Assembly (NCBI GenBank): GCA_013396755.1
Contig: VWZF01003406.1
Location: 1,357,176-1,421,175 of the forward strand
From: Sclerurus mexicanus
Lineage: Eukaryota > Chordata > Aves > Passeriformes > Furnariidae
Direction of reading: 5' to 3'
Length of the DNA: 64,000 nucleotides
Numbering within the stretch: the stretch's first letter is position 1; every line of letters begins with the position of its first letter. Both the position numbers and the translations under genes were made by a program. The notes under the pieces were generated by a model, which worked only from the letters and a program-made list of their open reading frames with translations, did not search any database and was not told the origin of the DNA. Positions 49,086 to 60,480 of this stretch are shown piece by piece.

Positions 49086-50199
49086 GGCACACCTATGAAA
49101 CACATATGCTCATGTAAACCTGAACACTTCAGGCATTCTGGGGCTGCATCCCATTTGCTCTATCATCAATACAACTCCGAGTCCCTTCCTTAATTAAGGA
49201 CTGATGCGGATTTTTGCTGACTTGGCTTCACAGGTACACATGAGCACCTCTGCATTGTGCTGCAGCATTCCTCATCCATTTGCTTCCTCCTTTGGAGTCA
49301 GCACAGGCATCTCCCCAGCCCTGCACTGGGCTGCTCACAAACACCTCTCTGCTTAGGAGCTCTCCTCTTCAGAGCTGAGGCAGATATACTATTAAAAAGG
49401 ATCTCTGCTGCCCTCTTTCACCAATTAGTCCATTTGAATGCAACAGAGCAGAGAGAGAGAGAAGCCAGCACTTCAGGAAGAGGAGAGAGGCAGTGATAAC
49501 ATTGGAAAGACACCAGGCACTCAAGTGGAGATGGCTAGAGAGGACTGAGCAGAGACCTTAGGGCATTTAATCCTGCTACAGAGACAAACTTGAATTGAAA
49601 ACAAGCTCAGACCAAGATTTCCTCTATTCTACTGGTCTGAATTTGGGTAAAAGGCCTACTGAATTCAAACTGCAAAAAATCCAGCTTCAGTCACACTCTA
49701 GACCCAACCCTAAAAAAAAGAATAACAATTACTGTTTCACTTCCAAGTTGATTTGAACAGTGATGTACAAGGTGAATGCTAGAGTTGATCCTAGAACCAG
49801 GATTTCCACTGGAAAACAGAGAAGTCAGGAGAATAATGGTTACCATCACCAAATTAAAAGAAAAGAAACAAAAAGAAGTAGTAGCCTCCTCAGCCTAGTA
49901 TGGTACTGATGTCAGTAACTCATTGACGTAATAGTACCTGGAGCATAAGGTAAGGCCTTTATCGTGGCAACCTTAGCATCAATTAGCATGAGCAAGAAAC
50001 ACTCAAGAATTAAATCTTTGCATTGATTCTATTGCCTTCATTGTTAAAATAGCAGGAGTAACAGAAGGATCATTGTCTGCACATGAGAGCAAATATTAGG
50101 ACCACCATACCTAAAGTCCATGAGACTTGTTCAGTGCCCAGGTGACTGGGCAATAAAAGGCCAATAAGGACAAGAAAACATGATTATGACAAACTCACA
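49086..50199. other. Unique noncoding sequence, no gene seen
   Basis: No repeat or exon recognised; a GA-rich run lies near 49449-49463. Confidence 0.45.
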
Positions 50200-50600
50200 G
50201 CACATGCAAGTCTGGCGTACTGCAGGTAGTTCTGATTGTCCCATCTGGAAGAGAATCCAACAGAACAGGGAAGGAGCAAAGAAGGAAAAGCAGCTCCTGA
50301 GCATAGAAGGAGGTACTCAGAGTAGGGAGACTAATCTTCAGGGTGGAAAATAGCTATCTAAAGGAGATGTGGCAATGAGACCTTTAAAATCATTAAGGGG
50401 ACACAGGAGGGAAATACATAAGACACTTTTTCATAACAGAGCTCCAAAACACCCAAAACCACTAGGCAAATTAAAATCGTAGCAAAAGGAGTAAAATAGC
50501 AACAGCTCTGGTAAATTGAGGAAGGCACTGGTAAAGGAGGCTATGAAGACAAGAGAGTGTGTTGGAAGAAAAAAGATCAGCTTCTTCGAGAATAATGTGT
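50200..50600 (+). repeat. Old CR1 LINE fragment (ORF2 C-terminus)
   Basis: Anchors in order: 'gtctggcgtactgcaggtag' with 'ttctgattgtcccatctgg', then 'gagacctttaaaatcattaa', 'tttttcataacagagctcc', and 'ggcaaattaaaatcgtag'. These match the order of an old CR1 ORF2 tail on the plus strand. It begins at the same ORF2 point reached by the end of the 48.4-kb fragment, so the two are probably separate copies. Confidence 0.55.
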
Positions 50601-50891
50601 TAGTGGTTATTCAACATAGACTGCATGGGAACTATAAGGTCAAATTGTCCACTACACCAAGTTTCTGAGCACTGCAGAGAACACACAGGTAACAAAAAAC
50701 CAAAAATTTTTAAAACCATGAATACCCAGTTTGCCCTTCTGCAGGGACTACCCTAACACTTCCTCAATTTCCCTAGCTCCAACTTCCAGCAGTCGGGAAC
50801 AAACAAAGACTGCTCCATATACATCATCTTCTGTTGGTTATGCTACAGGCTGAGACAATAGGCAACACTGTAGCTCCAAAGGGAATTGTTT

Positions 50892-50956
50892 GATGGGATT
50901 CTCCAGCAGTTTCAATAAGCAGGATGATGGGAATCTCCAGCAGTTTCAGTAAGCAG
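50892..50956 (+). repeat. Tandem duplication, unit 34 bp
   Basis: Copies at 50892-50922 and 50926-50956, spaced by GAT, differ at two bases ('gggattctcc' versus 'gggaatctcc' and 'caataagcag' versus 'cagtaagcag'). Confidence 0.9.
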
Positions 50957-52329
50957 TACGAAGTGGACTAATGAGACCGGAGAATTCAGATCCAGTCATC
51001 TAGTGAACTCACCTTTGTTTTAATGTCACTAGCTCCAAGCACAAAACACCAGTTGGACTCAGCTGCTGAGTTTAATTTAAAACATATACAGATTTTGCTG
51101 AATATTGTCAAGCGGGGCTTTGAAAAGAGAGATGAAAAAACACATTCTATTAGTCACACGTTAAAAGTTGTTTCTCCTGGAATAAGGCTGAAATACTGTC
51201 AGCTCCAAAGCCTAAACAAGTCTTTTGGGCTAGGGCAGGTTACTTGACAGCCCTGAAGAAAGTATAGTAACTCCTAGAGTACAGAGCCCTTCTAATTTTG
51301 TGTTACTATATATGATTTACCACTACAGATAATGTACCACAATGCGGAGGCAGCTTAGCATTGCCTTAGCCTAAAGAACATCCAAAAAAATACCTAAGGG
51401 TCTCAAGACAGCCTAAAACACTCCTTCAGTGTAACTGAAGCACAGATTTGTGTTTCCTTCTGCATAGAACAGCCAAAGACATTCTGATCCAGTACCTTGA
51501 GTGAAAGCAGGGTAGCTCAGCATCTGCTGGGCAGTGATGCAAGGCCACTGTCTCCTCCCACCTCGCAGAAACCAGGCACAGTGGCTGCAGGGCCAGCTTT
51601 GTGCCACCCAAAGACTTCCCTGAAAAGGAGGCACATGCAAAGTCATGTCTGCAGCAGCCTTTTGCCCCTGACACTCTGCAGTCTAAGGTTTGAGCAAGAA
51701 GGGGCTCGGCTGGGGCTGGAAGGCAGCAGGACACAACCATCTCCATTAGGAAAATCGAACATACCCAGCAAGAAAGATTAATGCTGCAGTCCAGCCTTCA
51801 AAACAGATTTTTCAAGGGAGGAAAAGGAAAACAGCCATGAATCAGTAGGAGAAATATGACTTTAAAGCCCTAGCAAAAGGGAACAGATGGGAGCATAGCA
51901 AAGTGCTCACAAACTTGAACTGGAATAGCTGTCTCTTAATAAAACCTTTCCAAATATGAAAGCTCCTCAGACATCTGCAATTAAATCCCCTATTAATCCC
52001 AACTATATTTTAAAGGCAGTTGAGCCAGGCTACTTATCGTGCTATTGACAGACTGGAAACTGTACCAGGAGGACAGAGATGGTGAAACAGAAATGAGAAG
52101 AGCCAAAATACAAACTTAAAACGCAGGACGACAGGGCTGGTTTTTCCACCTCCGTCTCCACATAATTAAGATCCTCCTGTAGGTTTTATCTCTAAGTGCT
52201 GGAGGGGGTTAGGACTCCTGTGTTTCTGCCTCACCCTGATTTCTTACATGCTCACAGGAATGAAGATAGAGAAAATATCACCACTTCTGTATTATGGAAA
52301 CCTTGCAATTAATAATTGAGAATCTTTTT
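50957..52329. other. Unique noncoding sequence, no gene seen
   Basis: Overlapping frames of 77-106 codons at 51413-51781 on both strands have no recognisable domain. Confidence 0.45.
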
Positions 52330-53060
52330 ATCTCTCTCTCCCTTTTTCTTTCAGAACTAGAGTGCTCTCTTCAGCTTGTTAAGCTTAGTTCACTCCCACT
52401 GATAATTCACTAGAGATCATAATTTATGGACAATTGAAGCTGCAGAAACATCTCTTAGAAGGAATAGAGCAGATCCATAGCAACAATTCTTCAGGGGAAT
52501 ATTAATCCCCAGCTTTATGTAGTGCTAAGTGTACAATAGTAATCAGAACTTGAGTAGAAGCTGCTAATCATTGAGGGAAAAGGCTGTATAAAGAATTCAT
52601 AATGGAATTAGCCTGCGGCAAACAAAGAAAGACAAAATTAAATCAGCCATCAAATTGCACCAAGGAATTTTAATTTACAGGTTAATGTAGGATTATGTAA
52701 CTAATCACAGCTAACATTTTCAATGAACAACCAATAAAATTCTGCTCTTTTTTTATTCCTGCTAATGGTATTCCAATAACACACTTTTATCACCATATAA
52801 TGCGTTAAGAATGATTTTCAAAAATTTTAAAAATCTTCCAAAAAGCATTATGACTGAGCAATCAATGCAAAATGCTGGCTTTAAGTTAATTAGCATAAAT
52901 ATACATCTAGATGATCTACTGTTTGGTTCAATCCAATACAATAAAGTTCCTTGGAGTCTGCATGGGACAGATTTACATAACCAAATGTGCATAACTGTAG
53001 CTTTAAAATATATGCATGACTTCCAAAGAGGGAGATACAGCCATACAGAAAGCCGCCAAA
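52330..53060. promoter_or_regulatory. Candidate conserved noncoding block
   Basis: Dense homeodomain-type cores ('gataattcactagag', 'ctgctaatcattgagg', 'taagttaattagcat'), no repeat family, no long frame. Strong enhancer-like texture, part of a series that continues to 60 kb. Confidence 0.33.
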
Positions 53061-53929
53061 TTAAATAAGTCAAACAACTGAGTACTAAAGTGCATCAGCT
53101 AATTCTAAATAAAACCCTTATTATAGTTTTTTCTATCAATATAGCATATATATCCTATGACACACGCACAAAGGATTGCTCTAACAGAGTTTGTGCTGTT
53201 TATAATATGAACATCATAAAAAAGAATAAGGTTTCTGGGATAAAAAGTTGATTTGCTTTCCCTGGAGAAAAAAAAGAGAGACCTTGTATTTGACCCAGTT
53301 ATATTTTGATATTGGCCAATGCAAGGAGATTTAAAAAAGAGAGAAAGAAAGGAAAACCTCTCCATTCAAAAAATGTATTTAAAGACCACTAGTTACCACA
53401 TGCAAATATATAGAAAAGACTCGCATAACTCTTTGCACATTTTTAAAGGGAAACTCCAAAATTATACTGTATGCTTAAAACATATCAGCTTAATCAAAAA
53501 GATCTTTTTTGCAACATATGGCAGCATGAAAATTTTTATAAATGGAGTAAAAAGCACTTTCATAAGCTTTACTTCACTTAAGAGGAATGCTGGGAAGAAA
53601 GGCAACAGCATTCTTCCTGCATATGTTTTTCTTGTTCTGAACAATGTGGGAAAACCTCATTTTACTTTAATCTAACAGTTCATTTTATGGAAGCAGCAAC
53701 ATTCTGCCCATTTATTAGCACAGAGGGTTTGGGGTTGCGGGTTGCTTTCCCCCCCCACCCTCGTCCTTTTATAAAGTCTCATTTTAAGATGCACACTTCC
53801 AAAAAACATTATGGTGTCAATTGCACTACCCTTCAGCAATCCTGTAATAACTTTATTCAACCATTTCTAATTATAATTATATTTTCAATTCCTTTTAGCT
53901 ATAGAAACTCTTTATCAATCAGAGCACAA
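53061..53929. other. Unique noncoding sequence, no gene seen
   Basis: AT-rich, with a C-run near 53750-53757. A 118-codon frame at 53319-53675 is Lys- and Ser-rich by composition and shows no domain. Confidence 0.4.
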
Positions 53930-54330
53930 GACAGAAAATTACTTTATTACAGCTACAGCTCGTTAGTCTGAGTGCTCTTAATGAAGCAGCCTCATAATCA
54001 GATGAAAATCATGCTGAAGAAAACTTGCATCATTAGTCTGGGCCTTAATTACCAAGAAATATAGTCACTAACAATGATACTCCATTTCATGATACGGTGC
54101 ATGCACCTTCTACAGTACTTGCAATTAATAATTCCGCAGACTGCTACAGAATCTTTCTATTTATTCATAACAATGGAGGGGAAAAAATTCTAAATTTAAT
54201 TGAGCGGCTCCGAATGCACTCTCTCACTCTCTCCTGCTCAGATTAAAATGTCAAAAGGCTAATATTCTATCTTACAATAATTCATCATTTTAATTACATA
54301 TTTTATGTATGTGGAATGTCCTTTTTATTT
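53930..54330. promoter_or_regulatory. Candidate conserved noncoding block
   Basis: Words such as 'gggccttaattaccaag', 'gcaattaataattccg' and 'aaatttaattgagcgg' are typical of homeodomain-regulated enhancers. No repeat family or exon seen. Confidence 0.33.
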
Positions 54331-54884
54331 TTTCTCCTCTTGATCATTTAGGGCGACATTTTGGGGGGACGTGTAAGGAAAAAATCTCTCCACATGTGTA
54401 GGTGGCCCATGCCAGAGTAGCAATAACTAGAAGGAAAAGGCATTTATTTTCCTTCTCAGTGAACAAGGTCCATGTTGGATAAGCTTCAGACACAAGCACA
54501 AGACATTCATTTAAATTAATGATGTCCTTCATCCAGTACACTTATCAGCAAGGATGGAAAGATTCTTGAGCGAGGAATATGTTGATCCCTAAAATCCTTT
54601 ACGAATGTGATCCGGCATAGGGTTAGTAACTTCTATACACGAGTCTCTTCTAACCCACTGCATTTTCTGTATGCTTTCACACTGAAATGCTCATCTGAAG
54701 CCTCCACTAAGATTCCTGCACACCAAAGCATCAGGAAATGCCGTGAGTGAGAGTCCCCTTCGTCCAGCTAATGAACCCTCTAAAACATCGGCTCACAGTC
54801 CTCGACACCAAACACCTGAAGGATATTTCACTCTCATTTGCAGCATGGAAAATGATTCCACAGACAGCAGCGGGAAGGTTCACA

Positions 54885-55060
54885 GCTCACAGCAGCGTCC
54901 CGGATATCTCTACCTGCTTTCTCCCTCCCGCTCCTCGTTGTGACTGAACCCCGACGGGCTCCGCAGGGCAACAAGGAACACAGTTTTCCAGCGGATTAAA
55001 CGAGGCAGGGAGCGTGTCCTGCTGTTCCGCCGGCTGCGAAGCTGCGTGTGGAGAACTGGG
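54885..55060. promoter_or_regulatory. Small CpG-rich cluster
   Basis: About 14 CpG dinucleotides in some 175 bp, against a CpG-poor background. It lies about 1.5 kb from the larger CpG island and may mark an alternative promoter or enhancer. No coding exon was identified. Confidence 0.4.
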
Positions 55061-55079
55061 GATTCCACTCCACATCAGA

Positions 55080-55400
55080 ATAGCTTGACATCAGGATATT
55101 TGACGTTACGATTTTTTGCAAACTGCCCAGTCCTTGTCTGCTCTGCTGCTATCTGAGTAAGTCACTTTTACAGCAGGAAGAGATCGCTCTGGAGTTAAGT
55201 TACCGAGCCTGTGATTAATCTCAAGGGCATAAGCTAAATAACTCCCTTGTACCATTGAATTGTCTAGCGCTCACATGGTGCTGTGCTTTCATGCAAGCAC
55301 TTCAAACAATAACTAGCCATTAGACAGGCTAGATGAACTTGCTGTAAGGATATTCAGCATATCCTGCTTCCCGGCACTGCGCTCCACAAGGCATCCTGAC
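55080..55400. promoter_or_regulatory. Possible conserved noncoding element
   Basis: Non-repetitive sequence next to the small CpG cluster with words such as 'gcctgtgattaatctcaagg'. Texture-based call. Confidence 0.25.
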
Positions 55401-55649
55401 TGTCGCCTCTGTTAAATGATCTGTTGCATCTTCCCATGATCTCTGACAAATCATTGCCATCTTTTAAAGCCTTTTACATTCCCTCCTTATATGTAAAGTA
55501 AGCTTCCTTCTCCTGAAACAGAGTAAGAAGCTCCCTTCTGTGTTTTTGCTGCCTCCCATATGTGGCACAGTTGAGGGTTACTCAGCAAGAGAAGGAAAAA
55601 TGAAAATCACCCTAAAGTTCTGTAAAACAAATCTGTAGGTAGCTAGAAT

Positions 55650-55672
55650 AAATAAATAAAATAAATAAAACA
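55650..55672 (+). repeat. (AAAT)n microsatellite
   Basis: Imperfect AAAT repeat. Confidence 0.8.
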
Positions 55673-55900
55673 AAGAGGCTTTCTGCCCACTCCCTCCTGC
55701 AACTCTTATTTTCCTTCCCTCTCACCACACCTCAGTATTTTTCATTTTAGGAGTACTTCTTTTACGCAGTTGCTTCAAGAATTTGTATCTGGCACCAGTA
55801 GCCAGCAGAGACAGAAGCCTGACAAGATGGACTGTTGTGGCAATTCCTATGTTCCTACTACATTCCTAAGCTGCGCTTTTTGGCATTGAATATGGGCAAA

Positions 55901-55932
55901 ATAAAAAAAAAAAAAAGGAAAAAAAAAAAAGA
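55901..55932 (+). repeat. Poly(A)-rich tract
   Basis: Two A-runs separated by GG. No retrocopy body was recognised upstream. Confidence 0.8.
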
Positions 55933-56452
55933 AGAGCATATTTAGAAACGTGACAACTGGAAAAAACATTCTTAAACCTTACAGTGCCTTCTAAAATTGC
56001 AGAATAAAATTAATTTATAGTATGTCTATAGCTGGCCAAAAACCAGGGGCTTGCAGTAAACCAAATGGGGTAAAAAAACTGGCTTTGAAAGCGATTCTGA
56101 GGTTTTGGCTCTGTCCAACAAGTACGCCTATAAACTTATTGTATAACTTTCTGGCAAGAAAGCAGCATCAGACTGACCTCCACTTGCATCACAGAAATTA
56201 CACATGCATTGTCTTTGAGGGGAAAATGTTCTTATGGTACCATATTAATATCCTTTGTGGGTTGGGTCATGATTCAGCATTGGCAGCCGCCTCTGAAGCC
56301 GTCTGTCTGCCAGCCTTCCCAGCTGGAAAACTGGTAACGCAGGAGAGATGTATACATAAGGGAAGTGATGGTTTCCCAATTCCGAATTGATTTGTACATG
56401 AGTCCGCTCGAGTTTAAAGCGCCCTGACTTGCCAAAAACCTGGTCCAACAAA

Positions 56453-56459
56453 TATATAA
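56453..56459 (+). promoter_or_regulatory. TATA-like box TATATAA
   Basis: A perfect TATATAA lies about 25-30 bp before the CpG-rich sequence beginning near 56480 ('gctgagcgctccctgcg'). Position and context fit a plus-strand core promoter, but no downstream exon can be named. Confidence 0.3.
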
Positions 56460-56975
56460 CGCTGAGCGCTCCCTGCGTGGGCTTGGATGGAGCGTCAGCG
56501 AAGAGAGGTTTGTGCAGCCCCAGCCCACGCAGGCAGCTCTGCAGCCCCACGGCCGCGCACTGCAGCGATCCCCACGCTGCCCTTCGGCGGGGGGGAATGA
56601 TGCTTCCACGGGGAAAAACAGCTAAAATTCAGATTTTCAGTTTTCTAAAGATTTTTTCTTAAAAAAAAAAAAAAAAAACTTTTTTCCTCTCCTTTTTTCG
56701 TGCCATGCCAATAAGGCAGAGCTCACAGGGCGAGAAGGGGGGATGTTGCCCCTTGCGGGGGGTCTCACGGCTTGGGGGACAGCTGCTGGTTCTTGGGAAT
56801 TGCCCTTGGCTCCCTCTGCCCGCCGTGTCTGGGGGCCCGGCGCCCTCTGCCGGCCGCCCGCCGCAGCCGCGGCTCCGGGGGCCGCGGGTTCGAGACCCGG
56901 CCCCGCCACCCCCGCCCGGATCTCCGACCTACCCTTTGGTAGCGCTCACCGCGCACGCCTAATCAGTGCTTGCCG
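56456..56975. promoter_or_regulatory. CpG island
   Basis: CpG-rich zone in two parts, 56456-56613 and a dense core at 56820-56975 with about two dozen CpGs in some 155 bp, separated by an A-run at 56661-56678. It is the only clear CpG island in the window and so the best candidate for a promoter. Frames across it on both strands are GC-driven (Pro/Arg/Gly-rich) and not credible proteins. Confidence 0.7.
56840..56853 (-). promoter_or_regulatory. CTCF-like motif
   Basis: Minus strand CCGGCAGAGGGCGC fits the CTCF core CCASYAGRKGGCRS at 13 of 14 positions. It lies in the core of the CpG island. Confidence 0.4.
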
Positions 56976-56999
56976 AATAATTGATAATAAAGAGTAATA

Positions 57000-59329
57000 A
57001 ACAACCACGCTGCCACTCAGGGTACAGAGCTCTCAACCCCCGCCTAAAAGCATCAAGAGATTGGGACCAGCAGTAATTTACATCTGCCAGCATCAATAAT
57101 TAAAGTAACGGTAAGAAATCACCTTGATGGGTGCAGGAGACTGAGTGTCCCCGGCCCACCTTCCCTGGCAGGAGGGGCATCACAGCTGGGTCTCAGCCCA
57201 GGTGGCAGAGCTGGAGCCTGGAAACACTCCCAGCCCATCCCTCCAGCTCTCTGCAGGGGTCCCAGTGGCTTGGAGCAGTGGTACTACAGCTGTCAGGGAT
57301 TATTGTAACCTCACTCACCAGGCATGGACTGCCAGACCTTCAGGCCTTAAACCAGGAGGGGGACACACACTCAGCAGCACAGAGAGGAACTATTGTATTT
57401 TACCTGTCCAGGTGTTCCTGCAGTCTGGCCTCAGCTTTGTGGCTCATGTCCCTGAACTACAGTCTGGCGATTGGATCAGTCTAAGTCAGCACTTCTTCAC
57501 ATTTTATCTTAATTCTCGTTCCAAACAACAGTTGCTTTTGCTTACTCCTCCTCTTCTTCCCCCACAAAGGTTTGTCCCAAACTTGGAAACTAATCCTTCA
57601 AGGAGAAAAACAGGATTAGACTGGCAAAGCCCTGCGTTTGGTAGAAGTAGAGTAGCTGTGGTTTCCCAAATGTATATAAATCCAACCCGCAGGTATGAGC
57701 CACTCATCTGAGCTGCCACCCGACTGTTCCAAAGGAGCACCACACTGCCCATGTTCCTTGGCTGTGCACTCTCCTCAGATCCACTCCCTGCGAGCAGCCA
57801 GGAGAGAAGCTCCAGCAAAAAAACAAGGAAGCTCCAGACATGGAGCCAGACTGCTGCAGTGGTAGGAAAGACATTTTTTTCCTCCAGTAAAGACATGCCA
57901 AGTCTCTTGGTTCCCTGTGCCTCTCACTGAAATTGCCCACTATAAAATCCAGGTGGAATGTAAAATGCAGTTTAAAAAGAAAAAAAAAGACTAAACCAAG
58001 ACAAACAGGATTTCCTGACTTTTCCTTGAGTAAGCAGGTCAATACTGGATTAGGCTGCACACAGGGTCCTTTTTAGGCAGAGATTACAGGTGAGGGGCAT
58101 GGTCCACCTAGATGGGGAGCAACAGGCAGCTGAGCTAAGAGAACACGGTGACAGCTTGCTTGGGAAAGCAGATGGACATGAGACATCTTGCAGGAATTGG
58201 AGCACAGCTGCAATCTGAGACAGTTTTCAGTTACTGGATAGATACAATTCACTTCCATAACCCATTACACTTTTAATGAAAGTATAGAAGCACACCCACA
58301 TGAGATGCCTGCACTTCGCACATGTAGATGCTTCTCATCCCCGTCCTAGTTTTGCACCTTAACCTCAAGGCACCCCTGCCCGTTCCAAGACTGCAGTCAC
58401 TCACACAGACCAGGGCAGAGGAAGGACAGGCCTGGAGGGGACCCTAGGTCTGCTCAACTCTGGACAAACTGCCTTCTCAGGGCACAGAGCATGACTGTTC
58501 TCTGCCTTCTCCCAGCTGGTGCCCTTGGACACTTAGGCCATCAGTGCAAGAGTGGAGTACAAAACTCCGTTTGCCTATGCTGATCCCCAGTGCCTCTCTA
58601 CCAGCAAGAGGCATTGCACTGAGGTGTTCCAGCTGGCCAAAAAGACCATCCATCATCATCAAGATACACAGTTTCTCCTTCTACCCCACCATTCACTTCA
58701 CCCACCTCTTCTTCTCCTTGCATGCAGGCGAGACTCACTATTCATTTCCCCCACACACTCTGGGAGAAGGGAAACACGGCAGGGCTTTTTTGGTGATGGT
58801 GGGGTGTTATTTTGTTTGTATTTTTTCCAAATCCAGTGGGCGCAGGGTGAGACAAGCCCATGCAACCTGCAGCAACACTGCTGTGAGCTCCCGTGAGCCC
58901 GAGCGGCACATTGCCCGGGGACACTGATGAAAGACTCGGGGCTTCCGCTTGATTGCACAAAACACCCCTGAAATTGCCAGGTCAGGAGGAAAGGTGCAGT
59001 GCAGGAGGAGATAGAGAGCAAAACCCTAAACGACAAGCCAAAACCCGTGACCCCCTTCTGTTCCTACACCCATGATCGGGCAAACCCACTTCACATCCTC
59101 CAACAGTCCCAGGATAGCAGATACTGAAAGTTTATCAGCTCTTACTTCACAAGCGTCTCCAGAATTACCTTCAATCTGTATCTTCCAAGCATTTTCAAGA
59201 CTCTTGCCATACGAAAGCAGTCAGGAACAGAGTGGGGGTTTTTTCCCCTGTTGGATGATTATTTTTTTCCCCCTTCTTATACGATGACGTGGTTTATATT
59301 ATTTGCTCAATGGGATCACTGCCTTTCCA
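57000..59329. other. Noncoding sequence flanking the CpG island; gene not demonstrated
   Basis: Contains the longest open frame of the window (57145-57711, plus, 188 codons). Antisense frames overlap it and extend to 58060. None has a domain, signal peptide or known similarity. Further overlapping frames of 112-127 codons lie at 58544-59036. The balanced base composition here favours chance frames. Confidence 0.4.
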
Positions 59330-59530
59330 CTGAAGAGCCCATTTTAAATATCAACACAGGTTGATATTTTAAGAGTTATTTAAAATGTCACCAGTCACAG
59401 AATGTTTAATTATTGCAAACATCTTTCAAAAAATTCCACTGTGGGTTTCTTGCGCCAAGTGATTTATTTCAGATATAATTTCTGTTTAATTAATAGGGGA
59501 TTTAGCTCTGACCTGGAGGGTGTGAGAACC
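59330..59530. promoter_or_regulatory. Possible conserved noncoding element
   Basis: AT-rich, non-repetitive, with 'gtttaattaataggggattt' and an inverted 'aacacaggttgatatttt' region. Texture-based call. Confidence 0.25.
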
Positions 59531-59590
59531 AGCAGTGGAGCTGGAGTTGAGTTGGGTTAACATGAAACCTGCTTGTGCCTGTTGAAGGCT

Positions 59591-59629
59591 GAGAAGGAAA
59601 AAAAAAAAAAAGAAAAAAGAAAAAAAAGG
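59591..59629 (+). repeat. Homopurine tract
   Basis: About 39 purines without interruption, mainly A with G punctuation. Confidence 0.85.
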
Positions 59630-59989
59630 GGCTGGCACTTATTCAGGTGCTGCTGCTACCCCAGCAATATTCTCATGTTGATTGCAATGGAAAAATTGTA
59701 AAGTCAAACAGAACTTGGGGGGGGGCAATTAATCACCAGAATATGAACATTGTGCTTTGTTATTTATTTTAACTATGTATATAATTTGCTATAGAGTATA
59801 ATTATCCCTAATTTCAGCTGAGATAATATCTGGGCCACACTTTGTTATTCACATAGTCTCAGAGAACAGTTTCTCAATCAGTCTGGCCTGAATTTCCTTA
59901 CACCTTGAGAAAAATTGGAATCAAGCGCTAAAAGCCTAGCTGGGGAGGGAGAGAAAAAAAAAAGGCACCTACTTTAAAAAAAAATTACA

Positions 59990-60480
59990 AACATGGAAAA
60001 TGCCTAATCTATGCTGCTCAAAACACCAGGTTACATCAGAACCAACTTTAATATCCTGTAAAAATCTCTTAGTATGACGCACATACAGCTGTCTAATATT
60101 GCTGCTTAAAATGCCCCCGCATTAAATAAGATTCTATGCTGTAAAGTTTTGCAAGGTGATAAAACAAAAAAATGATATAATAAATATAAACCATCTGCAT
60201 TTTTTAACAAGCCATTTGGAAGTGGATTTAATTTATATTTAGAATTGTTTTGAAGTGTTCTTTTTTTTTAAAATGTCCCAGTTACAGTATATTAGGTTTT
60301 CAGTAGAAAGATTAAAAGAGCTGACGCACAAATAAACACGCATGCACACCCAGAGCAATTTCCAGAACTATGAGAGCATTTGATTCTTCAAGGATACTAC
60401 AGCTGGCTTTCAGTCACATAAAAAGGGTTAGTGTGTGCAATCGGCAGCTCTGGAAAATGGATTCACGAACACAAAAATGC
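59990..60480. promoter_or_regulatory. Candidate conserved noncoding block
   Basis: Non-repetitive AT-rich sequence with 'gtctaatattgctgctta', 'gcattaaataagattctatg' and 'ggatttaatttatattt'. Similar in texture to the blocks at 52-54 kb. Confidence 0.28.

Larger units (their letters stand above)
55401..56399. other. Unique noncoding sequence with simple repeats
   Basis: AAAT-type microsatellite at about 55650-55672 and two A-runs at about 55902-55931. A 122-codon frame at 56022-56390 has no domain. Confidence 0.45.

Noticed and set aside
15507..53407. Cluster of POU octamers ATGCAAAT (15507, 15797, 30012, 53400)
   Set aside because: Four copies of an 8-mer in 64 kb of AT-rich DNA is close to chance expectation, so no enrichment is claimed.
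56880..56912. Possible tRNA 3' half ('gggttcgagaccc', a perfect B-box-like word)
   Set aside because: The T-stem has a mismatch at its base and no acceptor 5' strand, D-arm or anticodon arm can be placed upstream. The word lies in GC-rich CpG-island sequence.
58923..58975. C/D-box snoRNA-like arrangement (CTGATGA ... CTGA)
   Set aside because: The C box lacks the purine, spacing is too short and there is no terminal stem.
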